Below, piece after piece: positions 21,828-30,294 of a DNA stretch of 42,065 bases; the first letter of the stretch is position 1, and each line of letters starts with the position of its first letter. Under the pieces are notes generated by a model. The model did no database searches. It saw only the letters and a program-made list of their open reading frames with translations, and was not told the DNA's origin. The DNA is from Meiothermus taiwanensis DSM 14542 (GTDB lineage: Bacteria > Deinococcota > Deinococci > Deinococcales > Thermaceae): the NCBI GenBank assembly GCA_000482765.1, contig AXWR01000026.1:1-42065 (forward strand). The letters are read 5' to 3'. A program made the position numbers and the translations under genes.

Positions 21828-22732
21828 GTCCGTCCTCCTTGCAGGTTGCGCCCAATCATGCGCAAAACGAAGATAGCTACGATATTGGCCAGAATTACTG
21901 CAAACACCGCCCCCGCGGCGGCCACCCCAATGCGGTACTCGCCAAAGGCCTTGAGGTAGATGAGGTAAGGCAGGGTGGTGGTGGCAAGGCCCGGCCCGCC
22001 AGAGGTCGAAGCGTAGATCTCGGCAAAAATGGTGAGCAAGAAGATAGTCTCCAGCATCACCACCACGCTCAGGGTCTGGGCCAGGTGAGGCACCACGATG
22101 TAGCGGAACTCCTGCCAGGCGTTGGCGCCATCGATTTTGGCGGCCTCGAGCTGCTCTTTGGATAGTGATTGCAGGCCGGTGAGGATTAGTAGCATGGCAA
22201 AGGGAATCCACTGCCAGGAGACCATCATCACGATGGATGGCATGGGGTAGGTGGCCAGCCAGTCGATGGGCCGCTGTCCCAGGCTTTCGGCCATCCAGGC
22301 AAAGAGCCCATATACGGGGTGCATCAGCATGTTTTTCCAGATCAGGGCCGAGACCACCGGCATCACAAAGAAAGGCGAGATGGCCAGGGTGCGCGCCAGA
22401 GCCCGACCCGGAAACTCTTGATAAAAAAGAACTGCCAGCAGCAGCCCTACGGCCACCGTAATCAGCAGTACCGAACCCACCAGTACCAAGGTGTTCAGGA
22501 TGGCTGTCCAGAAGATGGGGTCGGTCAGCAAGGAGGCGAAGTTCTCGAGACCCACAAAGCCCTGGCGTTCGGGGTTGAGCAGATTGAAGCGACGGAAGGA
22601 GTGGTAAAGGGTGAGAGCAAAAGGAATCTGCGTCCAGACGATCAGCAAAAGAACGGCCGGGCCGAGCAGCCAGAAGGAATTGGGCCGCAGAGCCTGTGGA
22701 CGTGTCTTGGTTAGGACGCGATGGTGTGTCAT
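21824..22732 (-). CDS. ABC sugar-alcohol transporter permease (MalF type)
   Basis: A 302-residue inner membrane permease with six hydrophobic segments and the EAA loop Glu-Ala-Ala-Lys-Ile-Asp-Gly-Ala-Asn. It matches the first permease of the sorbitol/mannitol ABC systems (SmoF/MtlF). It overlaps the next permease by 4 nt and follows the binding-protein gene by 47 nt; a perfect hairpin lies in that gap. No ATP-binding subunit is encoded in the cluster, so the pair must share a multi-use ATPase encoded elsewhere. Confidence 0.92.
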   Translation of the reverse strand: MTHHRVLTKTRPQALRPNSFWLLGPAVLLLIVWTQIPFALTLYHSFRRFNLLNPERQGFVGLENFASLLTDPIFWTAILNTLVLVGSVLLITVAVGLLLAVLFYQEFPGRALARTLAISPFFVMPVVSALIWKNMLMHPVYGLFAWMAESLGQRPIDWLATYPMPSIVMMVSWQWIPFAMLLILTGLQSLSKEQLEAAKIDGANAWQEFRYIVVPHLAQTLSVVVMLETIFLLTIFAEIYASTSGGPGLATTTLPYLIYLKAFGEYRIGVAAAGAVFAVILANIVAIFVLRMIGRNLQGGRT

Positions 22733-22744
22733 GGTTACCTTTTA

Positions 22745-22771
22745 GGGGGCGGGTTTGGAAGACCCGCCCCC
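22745..22771 (-). terminator. intercistronic hairpin after the ABC binding-protein gene
   Basis: GGGGGCGGGT and ACCCGCCCCC form a perfect 10-bp stem with a 7-nt loop, between the binding-protein stop and the first permease. The following TAAAAGG is not a U-run on the transcript, so it is more likely to protect or attenuate the mRNA, giving more binding protein than permease. Confidence 0.65.
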
Positions 22772-22779
22772 GACTGGCT

Positions 22780-24087
22780 TTACTTGATGTAGCCTGCTTC
22801 TTTCATCAGCTTCTCGACAGCGGCCTGGGCCTGGGCCAGTCCGTTGTCCAGGCTGCTTCGCCCGGCCACGATTCCGGCGATAAACTGCCCGACCTGGGTA
22901 CCGATGGCCTGGAACTCGGGGATGCCCACAAACTGTATGCCGGTGTAGGGTACAGGCTTGAGGGTGGGCCTGGTGGGGTCGGCCGTGTTAATGGAGTCCA
23001 GCACCACCTTGGCGAAGGGAGCGGCCCGCTGGTAGTTGGGGTTGTTGTAAGTGGAGTAGCGGGTGCCGGGAGGTGCGCTAACCCAGCCCTGGGTGCGGCC
23101 TACGAGCTCGATGTACTCCTTGGAGGTGGCCCAGGCGATGAAGGTTTTGGCGGCCTCCACTTTCTTGCTGGACTTGGGAATGGCCAGGGCCCAGCTCCAC
23201 AGCCAGTGCGAGCCGTTGGGGGTGACGGCTACCGGGGCTTTGGCAAAGCCGATTTTGTCAGCTACCTTGGAGGTCTTGGGGTTAGACAGGTAGCCGGCCG
23301 CCACGGTGGCGTCAATCCACATGGCGCACTTGCCCTCCGACATCAGGGTTAGATTCTCGGTGAAGCCGTTGCCGGTGACACCCGGAGGGCCGTACTTAGT
23401 GACCAGCTCCACGTACTGCCCAATAGCCCGCTTCCACTCAGGGCTGGTGAGCTGGGGTCTCCAGTTTTCGTCGAACCAGCGCCCCCCGTAAGTATTGACC
23501 AAGGTGGTGATAAAGGCCATATTCTCGCCCCACCCCGGCAGACCCCGCAGGCAGATGCCGTAAACCCCCCCGCTGGGATTATGCAATTGCCGGGCCCAGT
23601 TGATGGCCTGGGTCCAGGTGGGTTGAGCTGGAACGGTGAGCCTCTTGGCGGCAAACAGGTCTTTGCGATAGTACAGCATGGAGCTCTCGGCGTAGAAGGG
23701 CAATGCATAAAGCTTGCCCTGGTAGGAGAGCCCGGCCCGTACCGGCTTGAGCACGTCCTCGAGGTCGTACGAGGCTGGCAGTCCGCTTATCTCCACCAAC
23801 CAGCCGTTCTTACCCCACAGAGGGGCTTCGTAGGTACCGATGGTCAGTACATCGTAGGAGCCGGCGTTGGTGGCGATATCCGTGGTCACCTTCTGGCGCA
23901 GCTCGTTTTCCGGCAATACCACCCAGTTGAGCTTGATGCCTGGGTTGGCTTTCTCGAACTCTGGGGTGAGCTTTTGCATGGTGATCATGTCGGGGTTGTT
24001 GACGGTGGCGATGGTGATGGTGGTTTGGGCCAGGGCCGTGGAGAGCCAGAGGCCTGTACTGGCTAGAAAAACTTGCCAAAAGCGCAT
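22780..24087 (-). CDS. ABC sugar-alcohol transporter substrate-binding protein
   Basis: A 435-residue extracytoplasmic receptor with an N-terminal signal peptide (about residues 1-20, ending Ala-Leu-Ala before Gln-Thr). The start of the mature protein, Ile-Ala-Thr-Val-Asn-Asn-Pro-Asp-Met, and the later Leu-Thr-Ile-Gly-Thr-Tyr-Glu-Ala closely resemble the sorbitol/mannitol receptors SmoE/MtlE. This is my main reason for calling the system a polyol importer. There is no lipobox cysteine. The ATG at 24087 has a GGGAGGT ribosome-binding site. It lies 55 nt after the kinase gene. Confidence 0.9.
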   Translation of the reverse strand: MRFWQVFLASTGLWLSTALAQTTITIATVNNPDMITMQKLTPEFEKANPGIKLNWVVLPENELRQKVTTDIATNAGSYDVLTIGTYEAPLWGKNGWLVEISGLPASYDLEDVLKPVRAGLSYQGKLYALPFYAESSMLYYRKDLFAAKRLTVPAQPTWTQAINWARQLHNPSGGVYGICLRGLPGWGENMAFITTLVNTYGGRWFDENWRPQLTSPEWKRAIGQYVELVTKYGPPGVTGNGFTENLTLMSEGKCAMWIDATVAAGYLSNPKTSKVADKIGFAKAPVAVTPNGSHWLWSWALAIPKSSKKVEAAKTFIAWATSKEYIELVGRTQGWVSAPPGTRYSTYNNPNYQRAAPFAKVVLDSINTADPTRPTLKPVPYTGIQFVGIPEFQAIGTQVGQFIAGIVAGRSSLDNGLAQAQAAVEKLMKEAGYIK

Positions 24088-24142
24088 GGGTACCTCCCTT
24101 GGGTTTGGGCTGCTTTGTGCCGATACCGATGTTGGGTTTGAG

Positions 24143-25696
24143 CTAGTTTCTCACCTCCTTGGTTTGAACAAAGCCGAAGTATTCAGCCAGCGATCGGTAG
24201 GAAGGGTAGAGATCCAGGTAGGCCATGGAGTTGGGGATAAAGCTATGCGCAGGAGGCGCAGGGGGCAGAGGAAATCCTGCAGCCATGGCGGCATACAAAG
24301 CGGCTCCACGGGCCGAGGCATGGGAGGTAGAACTGGCTTCTACCTCGCAACCCAGCACGTTGGCCAGGATCTGTACGATGGCGGGAATTTTGGACAATCC
24401 CCCGGTGACCACTACCCTGGGCAAGGAACCTACCGCGCGCTCCAGGGTTTCCTTGACCCATCGGGTGCCCAGGGCCGTGGCTTCTATGAGAGCCTGGTAG
24501 ATTTGAGGGGGGTCGGTGGCCAGATCAAGTCCGCTTAGTGCGCCTTTCAGGCTTGCATTCATCAAGGGGGTGCGGCAGCCGTTCCACCAGTCCAGGGCCA
24601 AGAGGCCCGAAGGCCGGGCTGTGCGCTGGGCGAGCTCGAGGTTTAGCTGTTCGAAAATCTGATTCTCGGGCACCTGGCCGGCCCAGGCCAGGGTGCGCAC
24701 CCACCAGGCCAGCATGTCCCCCGAGGCTGGCTGGCCGCACTCGTAGCCGTACAGGCCGGGAAGAATCCCATCCGCAACAATACCGGCAATGCCCGGGACG
24801 GGGGTGGCGGCTCTACTCAGGGTTAGATGGCAGCTCGAGGTTCCCAGAATGGCCACCAGAACCCCGCTTTCCTGGACACCTACCCCAGGCACAGCGGCGT
24901 GGGCGTCGATGGTGGCGGTGGCCACCGGAATTCCCGCGGGGAGTCCGGTGTGTTGGGCCCAGGCCTGGCTCAAGCCACCCGCTTTCTGGCCTACCGGATG
25001 GGGCCAGGCCAGCTTATCCAGCCAGCTTTCCAGGCCAGGCCGCAAGGCTCGGAGCTGGGCCGCCTCGGGGTAGCCTGTGGGCTGCCAGTGGGCTTTGTAG
25101 CCTGCCTGGCAGCTCGAGCGCACCTCCTGGCCGGTGAACTGCCATACCAGCCAGTCCCCCACCTCGATCCAGCGGGCCGTGGCTTCCCAAACCTCAGGGG
25201 CCTCCTCCAGCACCTGCCAGGCTTTGGCCAGTGACCATTCCGCGCTGGTTGTGCCGCCGTACATCTGCAAGAACCCTGGATGGGCCAGGTTGATGGCCTG
25301 GGCATAAGGTTCAGCGGCGTGATGTTTCCAGAGTTTCAAGTAAGCGTGCGGTTGATGCTCGAAGCCCTCTTTGAGGGCCAGGGGAGTGCCCAGAGCATCG
25401 GTGGGGAGGGGGCTGGAGGCGGTGGTATCGATGCCAAGCCCCACTATCTCGCCGTCCGATTTGTAGGCCTCAAACCGCATCTTTTGCAGAAGAACCTGGC
25501 TCACCTGCAAATAATCGGCGGGATGATGCAACGCCCACAGCTCGGGCAGAGGCTGCCCGGAGGGAAGGCGGTGGGTCAAGACCCCGTGGGGATAAGGCTC
25601 AACCGCAACGGCCAGCTCCAGACCGCTATCAAGGTCGAGCAGCAAAGCCCGTGCCGACTCGGTGCCAAAATCTAAGCCAATCACCAGTGGTTTCAT
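24143..25696 (-). CDS. FGGY-family carbohydrate kinase, ribulokinase-like
   Basis: A 517-residue sugar kinase, the first gene of the minus-strand polyol cluster. The ATPase-fold start Gly-Leu-Asp-Phe-Gly-Thr-Glu-Ser and the blocks Ser-Ala-Glu-Trp, Gly-Thr-Ser-Ser-Cys, Asp-Trp-Trp-Asn-Gly-Cys-Arg-Thr-Pro and Gly-Gly-Leu-Ser-Lys follow E. coli AraB. It should phosphorylate a ketopentose such as ribulose; the exact stereoisomer is open. Ribulose 5-phosphate from D-ribulose would enter the pentose phosphate pathway directly, which would explain why no epimerase or isomerase gene is present. The ATG at 25696 has no ribosome-binding site. Operator 1 lies 25 nt upstream, where the -35 should be. Confidence 0.88.
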   Translation of the reverse strand: MKPLVIGLDFGTESARALLLDLDSGLELAVAVEPYPHGVLTHRLPSGQPLPELWALHHPADYLQVSQVLLQKMRFEAYKSDGEIVGLGIDTTASSPLPTDALGTPLALKEGFEHQPHAYLKLWKHHAAEPYAQAINLAHPGFLQMYGGTTSAEWSLAKAWQVLEEAPEVWEATARWIEVGDWLVWQFTGQEVRSSCQAGYKAHWQPTGYPEAAQLRALRPGLESWLDKLAWPHPVGQKAGGLSQAWAQHTGLPAGIPVATATIDAHAAVPGVGVQESGVLVAILGTSSCHLTLSRAATPVPGIAGIVADGILPGLYGYECGQPASGDMLAWWVRTLAWAGQVPENQIFEQLNLELAQRTARPSGLLALDWWNGCRTPLMNASLKGALSGLDLATDPPQIYQALIEATALGTRWVKETLERAVGSLPRVVVTGGLSKIPAIVQILANVLGCEVEASSTSHASARGAALYAAMAAGFPLPPAPPAHSFIPNSMAYLDLYPSYRSLAEYFGFVQTKEVRN

Positions 25697-25720
25697 GATT
25701 GATGTATCGTTCCAGAGCTG

Positions 25721-25736
25721 ATGGTCACGTGTCCAT
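25721..25736. promoter_or_regulatory. LacI-type operator 1
   Basis: ATGGTCACGTGTCCAT is a near-perfect palindrome centred on CACGTG. It lies 25 nt before the kinase start, overlapping the expected -35 region of the kinase promoter. It differs from operator 2 at one position. Confidence 0.75.
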
Positions 25737-25789
25737 TTTTAGCAAAAAGAACATCCAAAAGAGATAGCACTTTTCTCTTCTGACTGCTT

Positions 25790-25805
25790 ATGGTCTCGTG
25801 TCCAT
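25790..25805. promoter_or_regulatory. LacI-type operator 2
   Basis: ATGGTCTCGTGTCCAT, with flanking TTA/TAA extending the symmetry. Its centre is 69 bp from operator 1 and 63 bp from operator 3, between the two divergent promoters. Confidence 0.75.
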
Positions 25806-25848
25806 AAGAGTAAATGTCGAATGCACTTTTGTCAAGGCCTGATTTTGT

Positions 25849-25854
25849 TATAAT
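25849..25854 (+). promoter_or_regulatory. extended -10 box of the LacI-family regulator gene
   Basis: A perfect TATAAT preceded by TG one base upstream, 6 nt before the GTG start, indicating a leaderless mRNA. TTGTCA at 25829-25834 is only 14 bp away, so the extended -10 probably does most of the work. Confidence 0.75.
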
Positions 25855-25868
25855 GGTCACGTGGCCAA
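25853..25868. promoter_or_regulatory. LacI-type operator 3, overlapping the regulator start codon
   Basis: ATGGTCACGTGGCCAA shares 14 of 16 bases with operator 1. It covers the end of the -10 box, the predicted transcription start and the GTG start codon (25861-25863) of the regulator, so bound repressor would shut off its own gene. Confidence 0.72.
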
Positions 25869-26895
25869 TATCCTGGATGTCGCCAAGCGGGCGGGTGTGG
25901 CTCCTACCACGGCCAAGCGCGCGATCCACGAGCCCCATCGACTAGCCCCCGAGACCCTGGCGCGGGTGCGCAAGGCCATCGAGGAACTGGGTTACGAACC
26001 GGATCAAGTAGCGGGCAGCCTACGGCGGGGCCGTACCCAGACCCTAGGGCTGATGGTCGGCAACATCATCGAGCCTTTTTTTGCTGCACTCATCCGCAGC
26101 ATTGCCCGTCAAGCGCGGGCTAGGGGTTACGCTCTGATGGTTGCCGACAGCGAGTACGATTCCGGTATCGAACTCCAGCACCTCAAGATGTTTCGTGGTC
26201 AACGGGTGAGCGGCCTGATCATTCGCTCGGCCTTCGGTTCCCCCAACCTCGACTACCTGGTACAGATGCACAAACGGGGAACCTACATCCTGGAAATCGA
26301 CCACTTTTATCCCAACAGCCCCTTTAGCTATGTGATGCTGGACGGGCGGCAGTGCGTGTTTACCGGGGTGAAGTACCTCTACGACCTGGGCCACCGCCGC
26401 ATCGCCACGCTGGGCGACTACCACCCTGTGATCACCCCCGACGAGCGCTCGAGGGTCTTTCCGGAGGCCATGCAGGCGGTGGGGCTGGCCCCAATACCCG
26501 AGTACCAGCGGGTGATTGAGCGCAGCGAGGAGGCGGCCTACCACCTCACCCTGGAACTCATGCGGCTGCCCGAACCACCCACCGCGCTGTTCTCGCTGAC
26601 CGGAAGCGAGGCCGCCGGGGCTTTTCGGGCCCTGAAGGAGCTGGGGCTGCGCATACCCCAGGATGTCTCCCTGCTCACCTTCGATAACTACTCCTGGACG
26701 GCTTTGGTCACCCCGCCCCTGGATGTGATCGAGCAGCCGGTGGAGGCCATGGGGCAGGTGGCGGTGGAAATCGTGCTCGAGGCCATCGAGAACCAAACCC
26801 TGGATAAGGTGGTGCGCAAGCGCTTTCCTGGACGGCTGATCCGGCGGGGTAGCTGCGCCCCGCCTCCGGCCCAGGGCGTAAAATCCAGGGTGTGA
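25861..26895 (+). CDS. LacI/GalR-family repressor of the polyol cluster
   Basis: A 344-residue regulator: helix-turn-helix at residues 2-25, hinge near 45-58 (Gln-Val-Ala-Gly-Ser-Leu-Arg-Arg), and a periplasmic-binding-protein-like effector domain from about 60 to 335. The recognition helix reads Val-Ala-Pro-Thr-Thr-Ala-Lys-Arg-Ala; aligned with LacI, Tyr17-Gln18 become Pro-Thr and Ser21 becomes Lys, which fits an unusual operator. It is divergent from the kinase, and three matching palindromes lie between and at the two starts, so it very likely represses both directions until a polyol or ketose binds. The GTG at 25861 follows TATAAT by 6 nt. The last 4 nt overlap plsX. Confidence 0.92.
   Translation: MANILDVAKRAGVAPTTAKRAIHEPHRLAPETLARVRKAIEELGYEPDQVAGSLRRGRTQTLGLMVGNIIEPFFAALIRSIARQARARGYALMVADSEYDSGIELQHLKMFRGQRVSGLIIRSAFGSPNLDYLVQMHKRGTYILEIDHFYPNSPFSYVMLDGRQCVFTGVKYLYDLGHRRIATLGDYHPVITPDERSRVFPEAMQAVGLAPIPEYQRVIERSEEAAYHLTLELMRLPEPPTALFSLTGSEAAGAFRALKELGLRIPQDVSLLTFDNYSWTALVTPPLDVIEQPVEAMGQVAVEIVLEAIENQTLDKVVRKRFPGRLIRRGSCAPPPAQGVKSRV
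26879..26884 (+). promoter_or_regulatory. -10 box of plsX, inside the regulator gene
   Basis: TAAAAT lies 7 nt before the GTG start of plsX, the leaderless spacing, within the last codons of the LacI-family gene. It would let plsX escape repression of the regulator gene. The -35 is not clear. Confidence 0.5.
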
Positions 26896-27878
26896 GACCG
26901 ATTGCCCTCGACGCCATGGGGGGCGACCATGCCCCCAAAGTTACGGTAGAAGGTGCCCTGCTGGCCCACAGACAGGGAATCCCGGTGGTGCTGGTAGGCC
27001 CCACGGCTGTTTTGCAGCAGGAACTCCGAAAGCAGGGGGGGGATCTGCCCATTGTGGAGGCCCCCGAGTACATCACCATGCACGACCAGGCCACCGACGT
27101 GCGCAAAAAGCGCCGGGCTTCCATCAACGTCTGCATGGAGCTGGTCAAGCAGGGCGAGGCCTCGGCGGTGGTGGCCATGGGGCACACCGGGGCCACGCTG
27201 GCCTCGGCCCTGTTCAACCTGGGGCGCATCCGGGGGGTGGATCGGCCCACCCTGCTGATCGAGCTGCCCAGCGAAAAAGGGCGCACCTTTCTGACCGACG
27301 GCGGGGCCAACGTGGACTGCAAGCCCGAGTGGCTGGTGCAGTTTGCGGTGATGGCCACGGCCTATGCCCAGGCCCAGGGGATTGCGGAGCCCAGCGTGGG
27401 GCTGCTTTCCATTGGGGAGGAGGAGCACAAGGGCAACGAACTCACCCTGCAAACCTTTCCCCTGCTCAAGGCCGCGCCGGGCCTGCGCTTCTACGGCAAC
27501 GTGGAGGGGCGCGACATCTTCAAAGGCACCACCGATATCGTGGTGAGCGATGGCTACACCGGTAACGTGGTGCTCAAGCTCTCCGAAGGTGAGGCCCGCA
27601 CCATCTTTAAGTGGATTCGCGAGGCTTTGAGCGGGGGTTCGCTCTTGACCCGGTTGGGGGCCTTGCTGGTGCGCCCGGCCCTGCAAAGCCTGCGGGCCAA
27701 AATGGACCCCGCCGAGTACGGGGCTATGCCCCTGCTGGGGGTGGAGGGCCCGGTGTTTATCGGGCATGGCTCCGCCGATGGGCGGGCGGTGCTGAGCGCG
27801 ATTCGCAAAGCCAGGGGTGTGGTGGAGGCCGGCCTGGTGGAGCGGGTGCGGGCCGGCATGGCCCGCTTGGCTGGATAG
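26892..27878 (+). CDS. plsX: phosphate acyltransferase PlsX
   Basis: PlsX makes acyl-phosphate from acyl-ACP for phospholipid synthesis and works at the membrane surface. The 328-residue length and the N-terminal block Ile-Ala-Leu-Asp-Ala-Met-Gly-Gly-Asp-His-Ala-Pro are typical, as are Gly-His-Thr-Gly-Ala and Ser-Asp-Gly-Tyr-Thr-Gly-Asn-Val. The usual partners (acpP, fab genes) are not adjacent. The GTG overlaps the end of the LacI-family gene by 4 nt, but a TAAAAT box 7 nt upstream suggests its own leaderless promoter, sensible for an essential gene behind an autoregulated one. Confidence 0.95.
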   Translation: MRPIALDAMGGDHAPKVTVEGALLAHRQGIPVVLVGPTAVLQQELRKQGGDLPIVEAPEYITMHDQATDVRKKRRASINVCMELVKQGEASAVVAMGHTGATLASALFNLGRIRGVDRPTLLIELPSEKGRTFLTDGGANVDCKPEWLVQFAVMATAYAQAQGIAEPSVGLLSIGEEEHKGNELTLQTFPLLKAAPGLRFYGNVEGRDIFKGTTDIVVSDGYTGNVVLKLSEGEARTIFKWIREALSGGSLLTRLGALLVRPALQSLRAKMDPAEYGAMPLLGVEGPVFIGHGSADGRAVLSAIRKARGVVEAGLVERVRAGMARLAG

Positions 27879-27889
27879 GAGGGGGAAGC

Positions 27890-28942
<1,053 letters not shown>

Positions 28943-28999
28943 GCCCCACCAACCCTCGAGGCGGCCCTGTGGCTCGCAGGGTTCGACTTTGCAGCGGGA

Positions 29000-29005
29000 T
29001 AGAAT
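29000..29005 (+). promoter_or_regulatory. candidate -10 box of the L-2-hydroxyglutarate oxidase gene
   Basis: TAGAAT is followed by 8 nt and the ATG at 29014. The gap contains AAAGGG, but too close to the ATG for normal ribosome binding. No clear -35. Confidence 0.4.
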
Positions 29006-29013
29006 GCAAAGGG

Positions 29014-30234
29014 ATGAGAACCTGCGACTACCTGATCATCGGTGGGGGTATCGTGGGCCTGACCATTGCCCTGGAGATCAAGAAGCGCGATGCTCAGGCC
29101 CGCGTGGTGGTGCTGGAGAAAGAGAAAGAGCTGGCCCAGCACGGCTCCGGGCGCAACTCCGGGGTGCTGCACGCCGGTTTTTACTACACCGCCGACTCGC
29201 TCAAGGCCCGCTTCACCCGCGAGGGCAACGCCCGCTGGAAGGAGTTTATAGAGGCCCGGGGCCTCAAAATCAACCGCTGCGGCAAGCTGGTGGTGGCTAA
29301 AAACCAGCAGGAGGTGGAGGGGCTAAAGGAACTCAAGCGCCGGGGCGACCTGAACGGGGTGGAGACCTATCTGATCCCCCTCGAGGAGGCCAAAAAAATC
29401 GAGCCGCGGGTAAAATCCACCGAACTGGCCCTGTGGTCGCCCAACACCGCCACCGTGGATCCCCGGGAGTGCATGGCCGCCATCGCCGCCGAGTGTAAGG
29501 CCCAGGGCATCGAGATTTGCCTGGACAGCCCCTACCAAAGCCGGCGGGGCCGGGACATCATCACGCCCCAGGAGGTCTATAGCGCGGGCTTTGTGGTCAA
29601 CGCCGCGGGGCTGCACGCCGACCGGGTGGCGCACGATTTTGGCGTGGGGCTGCGCTACCGCATCCTGCCCTTCAAGGGGCTGTACCTCTACGGCTCGGAG
29701 CCGGTGGGCGCGCTCAGAACCAACATCTACCCGGTGCCCGACCTGCGCAACACCTTTTTGGGCGTCCACTTTACGGTGACGGTGGACGGCCGGGCCAAAA
29801 TTGGCCCCACCGCCATTCCGGCTTTCTGGCGCGAGAACTACCAGGGGCTCCGGGGCTTCGATGCGCTCGAGGCCCTCTCGATCCTGCGCGACGAGGCCAT
29901 GCTGTTCTTGCGCAACGACTTCAACTTCCGCGGCCTGGCCCTGGAAGAGATCAAAAAGTACTCCAGGGCCTATCTCGTACAGCAGGCCGCGGCCCTCCTG
30001 GAAGGGGTGAAGCTGGAAAACTACCGCACCTGGGGCCGCCCCGGCATCCGCGCCCAGCTCTACGACCACCAGGAAAAAAAGCTGGTGATGGACTTTTTGC
30101 TCGAGGGCAACCGTGAGGGCCTGCACGTGCTCAACGCCATCTCACCGGCCTGGACGGCCGCCATGCCCTTTGCCGAGTATGTGGTGGACAGGATCGAAGC
30201 CCTGCACAGGGGCCAGGAGATAGCCCAGGCCTGA
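29014..30234 (+). CDS. lhgO: L-2-hydroxyglutarate oxidase/dehydrogenase (LhgO-like)
   Basis: A 406-residue FAD enzyme of the DAO superfamily. The dinucleotide-binding start Ile-Ile-Gly-Gly-Gly-Ile-Val-Gly is at about residues 8-15, followed by Gly-Ser-Gly-Arg-Asn-Ser-Gly-Val-Leu-His-Ala-Gly, and later Phe-Lys-Gly-Leu-Tyr and Gly-Pro-Thr-Ala-Ile-Pro, all as in LhgO. The expected reaction is oxidation of L-2-hydroxyglutarate to 2-oxoglutarate, passing electrons to the quinone pool. An open frame extends back to 28735 but overlaps mscS out of phase; the FAD motif requires the start at 29014. The next gene, pgm, has its own promoter. Confidence 0.88.
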   Translation: MRTCDYLIIGGGIVGLTIALEIKKRDAQARVVVLEKEKELAQHGSGRNSGVLHAGFYYTADSLKARFTREGNARWKEFIEARGLKINRCGKLVVAKNQQEVEGLKELKRRGDLNGVETYLIPLEEAKKIEPRVKSTELALWSPNTATVDPRECMAAIAAECKAQGIEICLDSPYQSRRGRDIITPQEVYSAGFVVNAAGLHADRVAHDFGVGLRYRILPFKGLYLYGSEPVGALRTNIYPVPDLRNTFLGVHFTVTVDGRAKIGPTAIPAFWRENYQGLRGFDALEALSILRDEAMLFLRNDFNFRGLALEEIKKYSRAYLVQQAAALLEGVKLENYRTWGRPGIRAQLYDHQEKKLVMDFLLEGNREGLHVLNAISPAWTAAMPFAEYVVDRIEALHRGQEIAQA

Positions 30235-30244
30235 TCCTTTCGCA

Positions 30245-30275
30245 TTGACAAACCAACCCTACCCATGCGTAGACT
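30245..30275 (+). promoter_or_regulatory. candidate promoter of pgm
   Basis: A perfect TTGACA (30245-30250) with TAGACT (30270-30275) at a longish 19-bp spacing, 20 nt before the pgm start. An AAGGAGG ribosome-binding site follows. Confidence 0.5.
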
Positions 30276-30294
30276 CCTGGCAGAAGGAGGCGTT

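Noticed and set aside
21828..22211. N-terminal extension of the second ABC permease
   Set aside because: It runs through the first permease gene in another frame; the ATGA overlap at 21824-21827 is the normal arrangement.
28951..28983. AACCCT/AGGGTT inverted repeat after mscS
   Set aside because: The 6-bp stem has a loop of about 20 nt and no U-run; it is likely chance.
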